From Pseudomonadota bacterium (GTDB lineage: Bacteria; Myxococcota_A; UBA9042), in NCBI GenBank assembly GCA_005792545.1, contig SXRM01000257.1, positions 1 to 62,952 on the forward strand: 62,952 bases of DNA. The letters are read 5' to 3'. Position numbers and translations under genes: made by a program. The notes below the pieces were generated by a model that did not search any database, was not told the DNA's origin, and saw nothing but the letters and a program-made list of their open reading frames with translations. Below, piece by piece: positions 34,298-43,616 of the stretch (positions are counted from its first letter, which is position 1; each line of letters opens with the position of its first letter).

Positions 34298-35086
34298 TCA
34301 CGGCTGCAAATCAAACCGGAACTCTTGCTCAGCCCGCACCGCCACCGGCAGGCCCGCCTTGGCGGCCGGCCGAAAGCGCCAACGGCCAAGCGCCGTGCGC
34401 ACCGGTGCGGCAAAGCGCGGATCACCTTCCGTCACGCGAATCTGCGCGTCGGCGACGCCGCCCTGGGCGGTAATGACGAAACGCGCCAACACCACCGCGG
34501 TTTCGCTGGCCGCCCGCGCCCAGTCTGGATACTGCGGAGAAGGCTGCTCGAGCGCCTCAGGTTGCGTGTCGACGGCGTCTGCGCTGTATACGGCGTCCAG
34601 CGGCAGCGGCGTGCCCGCCGGCCCCGAGGTCTGCGGCAACGGCGCGATCGGCGCTCCGATGCCGCCAAGGCTGGCCGGCGGTGCCGTTTGCACCGCAACT
34701 CGACCGGGGCCCTCGGTAGGCGCTGACACCGGCGAATGCGTTGGTGCGGTACCCAGCGACGGCCTGACCGGCTTCGCCACAGGCGTGCGCAGCCGCGGCG
34801 GGTCCGTTGCGGGCAGAGGCGGCGGCGCGACCGGTTGAGGTGCTGGCGCGGGCGTAGTGGTGGGTGGCGAAGGCGCTGCCGGCAGCATTGGCGGCACGAC
34901 CACACCCACGTACACCGGCACCGGCGGCAAGACGAGCGGTCGCGGCCGCAGCCGCAGCACCAATACGCCAGCGACCGCAGCCAGGGCAAGTGAAACGCAC
35001 AGTCCGACCGCGAAGTTGCGATCGACAAAGCGGCCCGGGTGCACGACTTGGGGAGTCAAACTGTGGGGCGGCTCAGGGCTTGTCAC
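34298..35086 (-). CDS. TonB-like energy transducer protein
   Basis: 262 residues from GTG at 35086, which makes a GTGA overlap with the amidase stop; the ORF-track GTG at 35116 would overlap by 34 bp. One transmembrane helix (VGLCVSLALAAVAGVLVL), a Pro-rich periplasmic linker of about 150 residues, and a TonB C-terminal domain (PQYPDWARAASETAVVLARFVITAQGGVADAQIRVTEGDPRFAAPVRTALGRWRF). No ExbB or ExbD gene is nearby. The tight coupling to two amidase genes is unusual and suggests a transenvelope or cell-wall function rather than classical siderophore uptake; this is inference. Confidence 0.85.
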   Translation of the reverse strand: MTSPEPPHSLTPQVVHPGRFVDRNFAVGLCVSLALAAVAGVLVLRLRPRPLVLPPVPVYVGVVVPPMLPAAPSPPTTTPAPAPQPVAPPPLPATDPPRLRTPVAKPVRPSLGTAPTHSPVSAPTEGPGRVAVQTAPPASLGGIGAPIAPLPQTSGPAGTPLPLDAVYSADAVDTQPEALEQPSPQYPDWARAASETAVVLARFVITAQGGVADAQIRVTEGDPRFAAPVRTALGRWRFRPAAKAGLPVAVRAEQEFRFDLQP

Positions 35087-36798
35087 ACCCGACGGCGTCG
35101 AGCCACGGTCAAGCACGCAGCCAGCACCAACAGCCAGGGCGCGAGTAGGCCGCGCGCTGCCGGGCTGGCCGCACAGAATCCGGCACCGTTGCTGCCGCCG
35201 CCAACCGAGCCCGCTGTGGTGTCGCTGCCACTGCTGTCAAACGGCAGGCCTTGTCCGTCCTCGCGACCACCGCGCGCGTCCCTGTTCGTCGCCGCAGCCA
35301 ATCCGTCGTTGCCCGCGTCGGCGCCCTGCTTGCAATCGCCGCCGTGGCGGCACGTGCCGCTGTCACAGCTGTCTGCCGTGCAGGCGTCGCCGTCGTCGCA
35401 GTTCTTGGCCGCGCCGGCGAGGCACAGGCCCTGGGCGCAATAGTCGTCGACGGTGCAGTCGTCGCCGTCGTCGCATTTGCCAGTCAGGCCGGCGTTGACG
35501 CAGGCGCCACCCAGGCAGCTGTCTGATGTGCAAGGGTTTTCGTCGTTGCAGAGCTTGGCCGCACCGCCCGCGCAGTTACCGCCAGAGCAAGTCTCGCCAA
35601 TCGTGCACGCATTGCCGTCGTCGCAGGTGCCCGTTTTCTGCGCGTGCTTGCAGCCGCCGCCGCTGCAGCTGTCGGCCGTGCAGGGGTTGTTGTCGTTGCA
35701 AGCGACCGGTCCGCCCGCTCCGCACTTGCCGCCCTGACAGTGGTCACCGCCCGTGCACGCGTTGCCGTCGTCGCACGGCGCGGCATTGTTGGCATAACTG
35801 CACGCTCCGCCCGCACAGCCATCGTCGGTGCACGGGTTGCCGTCGTCGCAGTTGACCGCGGCGCTGCCTTTACAGGTGCCGCCCTGGCACTTGTCGCTGC
35901 CGGTGCATGGGTTGCCGTCGTCGCAGCCGTTGCCGTTGGCGGCGTGGGTGCAGTTGCCAGCAGTGCAGCCATCGCTGGTGCAGGGGTTATTGTCGTTGCA
36001 GTCCTTGACGATGCTGCCGCCGACGCAGGCGCCGTTCTGGCACTTTTCGCCGGCGGTACAGGCGTCGCCGTCCCAACACACGGCGCCGGTGTTGGGCGTG
36101 TGCGTGCATTGGCCGTTGCTGCAGCCGTCGTTGGTGCACGCCTGGCCGTCGTCGCAGCTGGCAGGGCAGGCAGGCGGCTGCACGCCGCCATTGACGCAAG
36201 CGGCGACCTTGGCGATGTAACTATCCCACGGCCAATACTTGCCCGGATCGGTGTGGGTCTGGTTGGGCAGCTCGACGTGGCCTTTGATCGCGGCCTTGGT
36301 GGGCTGCAGCTGGTATTTCTTGACGAGGTAGCAGGTCAGCTGCGCCGTGGCGTCGAGCATCTGCGGCGTGACGTAGTTGGCGTCGCTGACGTAGCCCTCG
36401 TGCTCGATGCCGATGGTGTAGCCATTTTCGCTGCCGACGTGCCAGGCAATGTCCTTTTCTTTGACCATCTGCGTGATGGCGCCGGTCTTGCTGACGACAT
36501 AGTGGGCGCTGACCTGGGCATTCGGGTTCTTGAACCAGGAAATACAGCCGGCATAACTACCCTGCACCGTATGCACCACCACGGTCTTGATGCTGCCGAT
36601 GCCGCGGTTGGCCACCTTGAAGTTGACCGAAGCTTGCCAATCGGCCGGCGCATACTCGGCGCCGTTGAGCGCTCCTTCGACGTACGCGAAGTCGTTGGGC
36701 GTCCCGCTCGGCGCCTCGACCCACGGCGCCCCCGGCGTATCGACGCACGCGACCAGCGCGAGGCAGACGGTCAGGACGGCGATGCGGACGATGCTCAT
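35083..36798 (-). CDS. Cys-rich N-acetylmuramoyl-L-alanine amidase (Amidase_2), paralogue B
   Basis: 571 residues. Lipobox-like start (LTVCLALVACVDTPG). Amidase_2 domain at about 60-200: KTVVVHTVQGSYAGCISWF (zinc His), VSAHYVVSKTGAITQMVKEKDIAWHVGSENGYTIGIEHEGY and KGHVELPNQTHTDPGKYWPW (second zinc His and catalytic region). Eleven CxDGxxCTxxxC units follow (to about 480), then a Gly/Asp linker and a tail with Cys, hydrophobic helix and RRRR (FCAASPAARGLLAPWLLVLAACLTVARRRRV), like MYXO-CTERM anchors. It lies 18 bp after paralogue A and overlaps the TonB-like gene. It probably cleaves peptide from glycan strands in the envelope. Confidence 0.9.
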   Translation of the reverse strand: MSIVRIAVLTVCLALVACVDTPGAPWVEAPSGTPNDFAYVEGALNGAEYAPADWQASVNFKVANRGIGSIKTVVVHTVQGSYAGCISWFKNPNAQVSAHYVVSKTGAITQMVKEKDIAWHVGSENGYTIGIEHEGYVSDANYVTPQMLDATAQLTCYLVKKYQLQPTKAAIKGHVELPNQTHTDPGKYWPWDSYIAKVAACVNGGVQPPACPASCDDGQACTNDGCSNGQCTHTPNTGAVCWDGDACTAGEKCQNGACVGGSIVKDCNDNNPCTSDGCTAGNCTHAANGNGCDDGNPCTGSDKCQGGTCKGSAAVNCDDGNPCTDDGCAGGACSYANNAAPCDDGNACTGGDHCQGGKCGAGGPVACNDNNPCTADSCSGGGCKHAQKTGTCDDGNACTIGETCSGGNCAGGAAKLCNDENPCTSDSCLGGACVNAGLTGKCDDGDDCTVDDYCAQGLCLAGAAKNCDDGDACTADSCDSGTCRHGGDCKQGADAGNDGLAAATNRDARGGREDGQGLPFDSSGSDTTAGSVGGGSNGAGFCAASPAARGLLAPWLLVLAACLTVARRRRV

Positions 36799-36816
36799 GG
36801 CGACCTCCGCGTGGCT

Positions 36817-38994
36817 TCACGCGCCGCGCCGACGCAGCGCAACCAGCATACCCAAGGCCAGCACCATCCACCAGCCGTGTCCGGTGCGCCCGCCTGGCAC
36901 TGCCGAACAGGACGAGTCGGCGGCAGGCGGCGTGTAGAACGGACTCGCCGTATCCGGGTTCGCCTCGCCTGCCGCGCCACCCGTGCGCTGGACACCAGCG
37001 CCGTCCTTGCCAGGGCTGGTTCCGTTGTCGGCGCCAGGCTTGCCAGCGTCCTTGCTGCTGGTCGCAGTGGTTTCCGGGCTGGAACTTGCGGTATCGGCAG
37101 AGCGACCAGCGCTGGTTTCCGTGCCGCGACCTGCGCCGGCGTCTTCGGCTGCGCCATTGCCCGGCTCAGCAGCCGTGTCGGCCGTCGCATCGGGTCCACC
37201 GCTTGCGCCCGCATCGCCGCTGATCGCCTGGCATGCCCCGGCCTTGCAGATGTTGCCGACGCCGCAGGTCTTGATCTTTTTGGCGAGAGTGCCGCATTCG
37301 TCGGTCTGGTACAGGTCGTTGCCCTTGCAGGTGGTGCCGACCGGGCTGCCGCCTTCGTGGGTGCACGCGCCGTCTTTGCAAGCGTCGGCCGTGCACGGCT
37401 TGAAGTCGTCGCACGGTAGCGGATTGCCCGCGCACGCCAGATTGACGCAACTGTCGTTGTCGGTGCAGGCGTTGCCGTCGTCGCAGGCGCCGGCCAATGG
37501 TCCAAACACGCATGCGCCAGCGGCACAGGCGTCGCTGGTACACGGGTTGGCGTCGTTGCACAGCTTGGGCGTGCCCTTGCAGGCGCCCGTCGCACAGCTA
37601 TCGCCGCTCGTGCACGGATCGCCGTCGTTGCAGCCGGCCTGGCTGGGCACGTGCAGGCAAGCGCCAGCCTTGCAGCCGTCGGTGGTGCACGGGTTGCCGT
37701 CGTCGCACTGGACCAGCGTTCCCGCTTTGCACGCACCGGCTGCGCACTTGTCGCCCGTACTGCAAGCGCTGCCATCGTCGCAGGGCGCTGCGTTGGGCGC
37801 GTTGCTGCACGCCCCGGTCTTGGGGTTGCAGCTGTCGTCCGTGCACGGGTTGTTGTCGCCGCAGTTCTTGGCCTGACCTGTCGCGCACTTGCCAGCGCTG
37901 CACACGCCGCCACCCGTGCACGCGTTGCCGCTGCCGCAAGGCTTGCTGTTGGCGACCGACTTGCAGGCGCCCGTGACCGGCGTGCAGCCGTCGTCGGTGC
38001 AAGGGTTACCGTCGTCGCAGGTCTTGGCTACGCCGGCGCACTTGCCGCCGCCACACTTGTCGCCGCTCGTGCAGGCGTTGCCGTCGTTGCACAGCGTGGT
38101 GCTGTTGGTGTGGGTGCAGTTGCCGGTCTTGGCGTCGCAGCCGTCGCTGGTGCAGACATTCTTGTCGTCGCAGTTCTTGCTGGTGCCGCCCAAGCACTTG
38201 CCACCGGTGCACTTCTCGCCGGCGGTGCAGGCGTTGCCGTCCCAGCACACCGCCGTCGTGTTGGTGTGCGTACACTTGTTGGCGACGCACGCGTCCGCAG
38301 TGCAGGGGTTCAGGTCGTCGCAGCCAGCGGGGCAGCCCGTGGGAGGCGGCGGCGGGTTGCCGTTGACGCACGCCGCGACCATGCCGATGTACTTGTCCCA
38401 CGGCCAGTACTTGCCAGGGTCGGTATGGGTCTGGTTGGGCAACTCCACGTGGCCCTTGATGTTCGCTTTGGTGGGCGCGAGCTTCCACTTCTTGATGAGG
38501 TAGCACGACAACTTGGCGCTGGCATCGAGCAACTGCGGCGTGACCCAGTTGGCATCGCTGACAAAGCCTTCGTGCTCGATGCCGATGGTGTGGCCATTCT
38601 CGCTGCCGACGTGCCAGGCGATGTCTTCTTCTTTGACCAGCTGCACGACTTCGCCCTTCTTGGACACGCAGTAGTGCGCCGACACCTTGGCTTTGGGGTT
38701 CTGCATCCAACTGACGGCGCCGGCAAACGAACCCTGAGTGGTGTGCACGACGATAATCTTAACCTGACCGGGCTTACGCGAGGCGTTCACATAGTTGGCG
38801 GTCGGCTTCCAAATCGCCGGACCGTACTCCGCCGCGCCGACGCCAGCGCCGAGCGTGCCGTACTCGTCGAGCGCCAGTTCGTTCGGCAGGCCCTCTTCCG
38901 GCTCTGGCAGACATGCATTCGCCGCCACCATGATCGCGACCAACAGCCCGCAGCGACCTGCGAACCGACCCAAATTCGCCGTGTTGCCTCGCAT
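36817..38994 (-). CDS. Cys-rich N-acetylmuramoyl-L-alanine amidase (Amidase_2), paralogue A
   Basis: 725 residues from ATG at 38994 (lipobox IMVAANACLPEP, with an AAGGGGGG ribosome site upstream); the ORF-track start at 39117 adds 41 unlikely residues. Its Amidase_2 domain (IIVVHTTQGSFAGAVSWM, AHYCVSKKGEVVQLVKEEDIAWHVGSENGHTIGIEHEGF, KGHVELPNQTHTDPGKYWPW) is closely similar to paralogue B. Thirteen CxDxNxCTxxxC units follow, then a linker and a MYXO-CTERM-like tail (SSCSAVPGGRTGHGWWMVLALGMLVALRRRGA). First gene of the amidase-amidase-tonB unit. The pair arose by tandem duplication, with repeat-number change in the Cys-rich part. Confidence 0.9.
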   Translation of the reverse strand: MRGNTANLGRFAGRCGLLVAIMVAANACLPEPEEGLPNELALDEYGTLGAGVGAAEYGPAIWKPTANYVNASRKPGQVKIIVVHTTQGSFAGAVSWMQNPKAKVSAHYCVSKKGEVVQLVKEEDIAWHVGSENGHTIGIEHEGFVSDANWVTPQLLDASAKLSCYLIKKWKLAPTKANIKGHVELPNQTHTDPGKYWPWDKYIGMVAACVNGNPPPPPTGCPAGCDDLNPCTADACVANKCTHTNTTAVCWDGNACTAGEKCTGGKCLGGTSKNCDDKNVCTSDGCDAKTGNCTHTNSTTLCNDGNACTSGDKCGGGKCAGVAKTCDDGNPCTDDGCTPVTGACKSVANSKPCGSGNACTGGGVCSAGKCATGQAKNCGDNNPCTDDSCNPKTGACSNAPNAAPCDDGSACSTGDKCAAGACKAGTLVQCDDGNPCTTDGCKAGACLHVPSQAGCNDGDPCTSGDSCATGACKGTPKLCNDANPCTSDACAAGACVFGPLAGACDDGNACTDNDSCVNLACAGNPLPCDDFKPCTADACKDGACTHEGGSPVGTTCKGNDLYQTDECGTLAKKIKTCGVGNICKAGACQAISGDAGASGGPDATADTAAEPGNGAAEDAGAGRGTETSAGRSADTASSSPETTATSSKDAGKPGADNGTSPGKDGAGVQRTGGAAGEANPDTASPFYTPPAADSSCSAVPGGRTGHGWWMVLALGMLVALRRRGA

Positions 38995-39290
38995 GTGCCC
39001 CCCCTTTCGCCCCGACCCAACCGGCCCGACTGCCGTTTGGGTCGCAAGAGGATAACAGGCGCTGCAGCGATGCCATCCGAGCCATGCGTGCCCGGCGCCG
39101 ACGTGGGGTGCTTGCACCCCATCTAGTCAAGCCGCTAACTTTCAACAGGAAACTTCAGGACCGCTGCGGATCGGGCCGGAGTACACCCGCCGATCCGGTT
39201 CGCATGGGGCGCGCTGGCCCCGGATTTACGCTGCCATCGATTCGGCCTACACTGCGCGGCTAGCCGCAACGCAACTGTTTTGGCTCACAG

Positions 39291-40446
39291 GTGCCCGATG
39301 TTCGACCACTCTTGACCCCTTGCCGCGCTGGTCGCTGGCGCGCTAGCCCTGGCCTCGTGCAATGCCGAAGACGTCAGCGCCAAGGCAGAGGCTGCCGCCG
39401 CCGAGGCCAAGGCAGCCGCCAAGCAGAAAGCCGACGCCTTCGCGACCAAGATCGTCAACGACGCGCTCGACGACCTGGCTTGCTCCGGCAAGATCTCGCC
39501 CACCCTGGCCGACCGCCTCAAGACCAAAATCAGCGAAAAGGGTGGCGTCACCGTCAGCGACCTCATCAGCGCGCCCGAAATGCTGAGCGACGTCTACGCG
39601 CGCACCACCGGTTCGCTGGCTGGCCTGCTGACCACGCTATCGGCGGTGCACGAGCTCCTCGCGGTGCCCGCAGTCAAAGACGTGGTGGCGGGCGGCTGGG
39701 ACGCCGGCGCTTGTGGCCCGGTCGTGCAACTGCCTTGCGTGTCAGGCAAAGGCGAAGCGACCGTGACCTGCACCAACGCCAAGCCGACTGGCATCGCGGT
39801 GGCGTTGACTGGTTGCAAGCTCAAAGGCGGACCCTACACCGGCGCCGTCACGCTAGCCGCTGTGCCGACGGACACTGGCGCTGCCGAGGTCGGGTTCGCG
39901 GCGCTCAAGATCGGCGACACCTTGCAGCTGGACGGCAAGCTGCGCCTCAAGGTCAACGTCGGCAAGGATGCGCTCATCGATCTGCGGTCGCTGTCCGCAT
40001 TGACCATGGCGACCAATCAGGCCGCGGCAACCAAGGCCAAATGTGGCACCAAGACCGTGCTCAAGGTCGCACACCTTGCAGCCGACACCACGCAGCTGGT
40101 TGCCGAGTTTGACGGTGAGCGTCAGAACCCCGACGCGACCTACTTGTTCAAGACCGTGGGCAAGCACCTGTACTGGCCGTTCACGCCCGCATGCGCGTGT
40201 CCCGGTGCTGGCGCTGGCGTGGCGGTGACGTTTCCAGCGCCTTACGGCAAGAACGCGGGGCCGACTCTGCAAGTTGAGTTTGGTGCCCCAACCGAAGCCG
40301 ACGCCTGCGCCAGCGCCAAGGCGACGCTGCTGAACTGGCCCGCTTGCAGCAAGCTCGACAACCCGACCGCAGACTGCGGCAAAGCGGCGGGCGAAAAGCT
40401 GGCGACGCAGGTGTTCTCGGCACTGTGCGGAAAGGGCGTGCAGTAG
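39291..40446 (+). CDS. Putative lipoprotein with apparent frameshift or stop in the signal sequence
   Basis: The open frame for the mature protein (CNAEDVSAKAEAAAAEAKAAAKQKADAFATKIVNDALDDLACSGKISPTLADRL...) is continuous to 40446, but upstream it meets TGA at 39313 (MFDHS-stop). Reading from GTG at 39291 gives MPDVRPLLTP in another frame; dropping one C from the CCCC run at 39316-39319 would join it as MPDVRPLLTLAALVAGALALASCNAED, a good lipoprotein signal. A one-base sequencing error, a real mutation, or initiation further in (ATG 39580) are possible. The mature part has an Ala/Lys-rich helix, then an unrecognised Cys-containing domain. It is convergent with the next gene, 5 bp apart. Confidence 0.6.
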
Positions 40447-40451
40447 CTCGT

Positions 40452-40904
40452 TCAGTATCCGAGCAGGGTATCGTCGTTGCGCAGGCCGCTCCACTTGCCG
40501 GCGTCGGTGCACGATAGGTCATTGCCAAACGTGCCCGAGAACTTGCCGCCATCGGCCTGCATGACGAACTGGCCCTGACCCTTGTCACTGCCTTTTTGCA
40601 CCGACCACTTGAAGTCGAGGCGATTGCCTTTCGGCGTGCCGATGAGGATGCCGGTGCGCTCCATTCCGCCGTCAGAATAGGCAAACGAGCCAAGGATCTT
40701 GGCGCCGTCTTGCACCAGATCCAACGTGCCGCGCGACGTGCGCCAGGTACCGGCCCAGCCGTGGGCAGGCGCGGCGTCGCTCGGCGCGACTTCGGGGACA
40801 TCGATCGACGCCGGTGCCTGGGTCTGCGCACCGCCACAAGCGCCCAGCGCGCTCACAACCACCACGACCGCAACCCCGCCCGCGACCCACCGCACCATCG
40901 TCAC
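40452..40904 (-). CDS. Small putative lipoprotein
   Basis: 150 residues from ATG at 40904 (or ATG two codons later). Lipoprotein signal (VAGGVAVVVVVSALGACGGAQ), a short Pro/Ala linker, then a single beta-rich domain: GWAGTWRTSRGTLDLVQDGAKILGSFAYSDGGMERTGILIGTPKGNRLDFKWSVQ, a pattern of small up-and-down barrels seen in many uncharacterised lipoproteins. No catalytic motif. It lies downstream of the PBP2 gene on the same strand (92 bp). Confidence 0.78.
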   Translation of the reverse strand: MTMVRWVAGGVAVVVVVSALGACGGAQTQAPASIDVPEVAPSDAAPAHGWAGTWRTSRGTLDLVQDGAKILGSFAYSDGGMERTGILIGTPKGNRLDFKWSVQKGSDKGQGQFVMQADGGKFSGTFGNDLSCTDAGKWSGLRNDDTLLGY

Positions 40905-40996
40905 CCCCCGCGCGGAGCGCTGCGCCGCCCCCGGGGCAGTACCGTAGTGGCATCCCTGGATGCGTGCAAGGGCTTGGGCGGCTTTGGCCTACGGCA

Positions 40997-43333
40997 TCAA
41001 GGCTGCTCGCCGGCACCGTCGTCCGAGTCAGCTTCCGGCGCCGGTTCGGGCAGACTCGGCGTGTGTTCCGCGTCACCCGGCGCAGGCTCGGTGGCACTGT
41101 CGTCGACCGGGGCGGTTTCGGCCTTCTTCTTGCGCTCGCGTCTTGGCTCCGGCAGCGGCGGTGCTTTGGGCGGGTGGCGCGCGAACCACGCGTCGGCGAT
41201 CTGTTTGGCGATGGGCGCGGCGTTGTGGCCGCCCGATCCGCCGTGCTCGACCAGCACGGCCACCACGATGTCCGGCGAGCGGTACGGTGCCCAGCCGACA
41301 AACCACGCGTGGTCGTTCTGCAACCACGCCGACAGGCGTGCCAGCGCTGCGGGATCCTCGCGCAGTCGTTCTGCCACATCTTTGCGGACCCGCTGCGGCG
41401 CCTGCGCGGTGCCGGTCTTACCGGCCATGTTGGCCAGCGCGGGTTGGCTGCCAAAAGCCGTGCCCCCGGGCTCGTTGACCACGGCGTACAGCATCTCTTG
41501 CAGCAGCGGCAGCGTTGTCTTGCGCAATTCGAGACGCCGCGGCGGGTCGCGGTTCGGCGCCACCAGCTTGCCCTGCGCATCCTCAAAGCCGGCCACCACC
41601 GTCGTGCGCGGCAGCCAGCCGCCGTTGGCGATGGCGGCGTACACCCGCGCCAGCTGCAGCGGCGAAGTCAGTACGTCTTTTTGGCCAACTGCGGTCGACA
41701 AGGCGAAGCCGGGGTAGTACCCGCCGGGCACGTGCTGCTTGTACCACTGAAGCGACGGCACCCGCCCTATCGTCTCGCGCAATTCGATGCCGGTCGGCTC
41801 GCCAAAGCCAAGCCTGCGCGCCCACGCCTCCAAACGGTCGATGCCGAGCTCTTCGCCGACGCGATAGAAGTACACGTCGCAACTGGCGCGGACAGCATCG
41901 TGCAAGTCGACCTCGCCGTGGCCGCGGCGGTTGTGGCAGTGAAAGCGGCGCCCGCCAAAGTCGTAGTGACCGTGGCATGTCTGCTCGGTTTTGGCCGTGA
42001 CGATGCCCTCTTCCAGGCCGGCGATGGCCGCGACAACTTTGTAAGTCGAGGCCGGCGGATAGCCGTGGATCGCCTTGTTGATGAGCGGCGCGTACGCGCT
42101 GATGTCGGCGAGCGGACGCGACTGCGGGGCGCGCTTGCCCGCCAGCGCGTTGGGGTCGAAGCTTGGCTTGGCGTACATCGCCAGCACGTGACCTGTCGTT
42201 GGCTCGATGACCACGGCGGCGCCGGCAAACACGTCTTTGAGCGCGACCTTGACGGCGCGCTGCAGCTCCAGGTCCAGCGTCAGCCGAACGTTGAGGCCCG
42301 CCGTGACCGGGCGCGGTCGCAGCGCCGCCACCAACTCGTCGAGGTCGGTCGCGGGCCCCTCGCCCTCGTTGCGCCGCACCAGCACCTGCTCGCCATCCAG
42401 GCCGCGCAATGCGCCGTCTAGCGCCGCCTCCAGCCCCGAACGACCCACGCGATCAGTCAAGCCGAACCGCGGAGGCGCAAACGGCAGGACCGGCGCCACG
42501 TCTTTGGGGTTGACGTAGCCGACATAGCCGATGACGTGGCTCGCCAGGTACCGAAACGGATACTCGCGCTGGATGTCGGCCACCACCCGCACTTCGGGCA
42601 GTCGATGGCCATTGGCGCGCAACACCGCAACCTCGTCGTTGTAGCTGCGGCGGCACAGCGGGCACTGCAAAATGTGGGTCTGCTTGCGCATGGCCTGGCC
42701 GTCGTACGGGCACTGGTCCGCGTCGGCAAAGTCGCGATCGCATGCGTGGCAGTGCCAGGCCTTACCGGCCGCCACCAAACGGCGCTGATCGAAAGGGCAG
42801 GTCTTGCGCGCCGGCACTGGCTCGAAGCCGCGCCCACAAGCGCTGCAGTGCCGATGCGGACGCTCGCCGACCAGCTCCAGGGGACTCGAGTCGTAGGGAC
42901 AGTGCGAGCTCACCAGGTCGCGGCGCACCAGCAGCGGCTTGCGCTTGCGCGGGTCCACGGGTCGATGCAGCTCGGTGTGCAGTTCTGCACGCTCGGTATC
43001 GCTCAGGTCGAGCAGGTACGACAGCGTATCGACGATGGTCGCGATGCGCTCTGGCTTGACGCGGTGAGTCAGGATTTCGACGCTGTGTGACTCGATGTTG
43101 CGCGCGACCACGGTGCCATCGGCGGCTTTGATCAAACCGCGCGGCGCCTGCGCGCGCACCTTGGACACGCGCTCGATGACGGCGTACTTCTCGTAGCGGT
43201 CGCCGCGGACTACCTGCACGATCACCAGCCGCGCGGCCAGGGCCAGCAGGCAAACTGCCCCCAGCGCCAGCGCCACCCGGTTGCGGGACCGAAAGCGCGT
43301 GGGCTCGTGCGAGTGGCCGATAGCGACGGACAT
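40997..43333 (-). CDS. Penicillin-binding protein 2-like transpeptidase with Cys-rich insertion
   Basis: 778 residues from ATG at 43333. One N-terminal membrane helix (VALALGAVCLLALAARLVIVQVV), a pedestal domain (PRGLIKAADGTVVARN), and a transpeptidase domain with SxxK (YPPASTYKVV, near 428), SxD (RASCDVYFYRVGEELG, as in PBP2) and KTG (MAGKTGTAQ, near 638). Between the pedestal and the EYPFRYLASHVIGYVGYV segment, residues about 143-228 contain three CP[YF]D-x(14-18)-CxxC knuckles (CPYD..CSAC, CPFD..CHAC, CPYD..CPLC) resembling zinc ribbons. The tail is acidic and Pro-rich. Septal or elongation peptidoglycan cross-linking is expected; mrdA-type identity is likely, but MreCD/RodA genes are not adjacent. 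Confidence 0.9.
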   Translation of the reverse strand: MSVAIGHSHEPTRFRSRNRVALALGAVCLLALAARLVIVQVVRGDRYEKYAVIERVSKVRAQAPRGLIKAADGTVVARNIESHSVEILTHRVKPERIATIVDTLSYLLDLSDTERAELHTELHRPVDPRKRKPLLVRRDLVSSHCPYDSSPLELVGERPHRHCSACGRGFEPVPARKTCPFDQRRLVAAGKAWHCHACDRDFADADQCPYDGQAMRKQTHILQCPLCRRSYNDEVAVLRANGHRLPEVRVVADIQREYPFRYLASHVIGYVGYVNPKDVAPVLPFAPPRFGLTDRVGRSGLEAALDGALRGLDGEQVLVRRNEGEGPATDLDELVAALRPRPVTAGLNVRLTLDLELQRAVKVALKDVFAGAAVVIEPTTGHVLAMYAKPSFDPNALAGKRAPQSRPLADISAYAPLINKAIHGYPPASTYKVVAAIAGLEEGIVTAKTEQTCHGHYDFGGRRFHCHNRRGHGEVDLHDAVRASCDVYFYRVGEELGIDRLEAWARRLGFGEPTGIELRETIGRVPSLQWYKQHVPGGYYPGFALSTAVGQKDVLTSPLQLARVYAAIANGGWLPRTTVVAGFEDAQGKLVAPNRDPPRRLELRKTTLPLLQEMLYAVVNEPGGTAFGSQPALANMAGKTGTAQAPQRVRKDVAERLREDPAALARLSAWLQNDHAWFVGWAPYRSPDIVVAVLVEHGGSGGHNAAPIAKQIADAWFARHPPKAPPLPEPRRERKKKAETAPVDDSATEPAPGDAEHTPSLPEPAPEADSDDGAGEQP

Positions 43334-43616
43334 GGACACGCGGCGCCGCAATGGCGGCGGGCGAGGACTGTACACCGGGTCGCGATGCAGGCGAAGCGCT
43401 GGCCGCGCTCGCGGCCGGTGGAACACAGACGAGTCAAAGGCTTGCGCGAGCCGCCCTGCGCTCCGATGCGGCCGCCACCGCCCTTGACGCGCGGCCCCGG
43501 CATGTGGACGATCAACATCCCTGGCGTGTCCACTGGCCTTCTGCCGGTGCTCGCGACCCGCGCCTTACCACCACGGACAAAATGCCCGCGCCGCTGCCCG
43601 GGCTGAGGACATCCCG

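Noticed and set aside
35644-39126. Plus-strand ORFs of 591 and 491 residues over the amidase genes
   Set aside because: Low-complexity Ala/Val/Arg shadow frames opposite CDDGN repeats; the minus-strand amidases have clear domains.
39298-39315. The TGA at 39313 as a selenocysteine codon
   Set aside because: It would fall in a signal sequence, with no family column for Cys/Sec; a one-base frameshift explains the region better.
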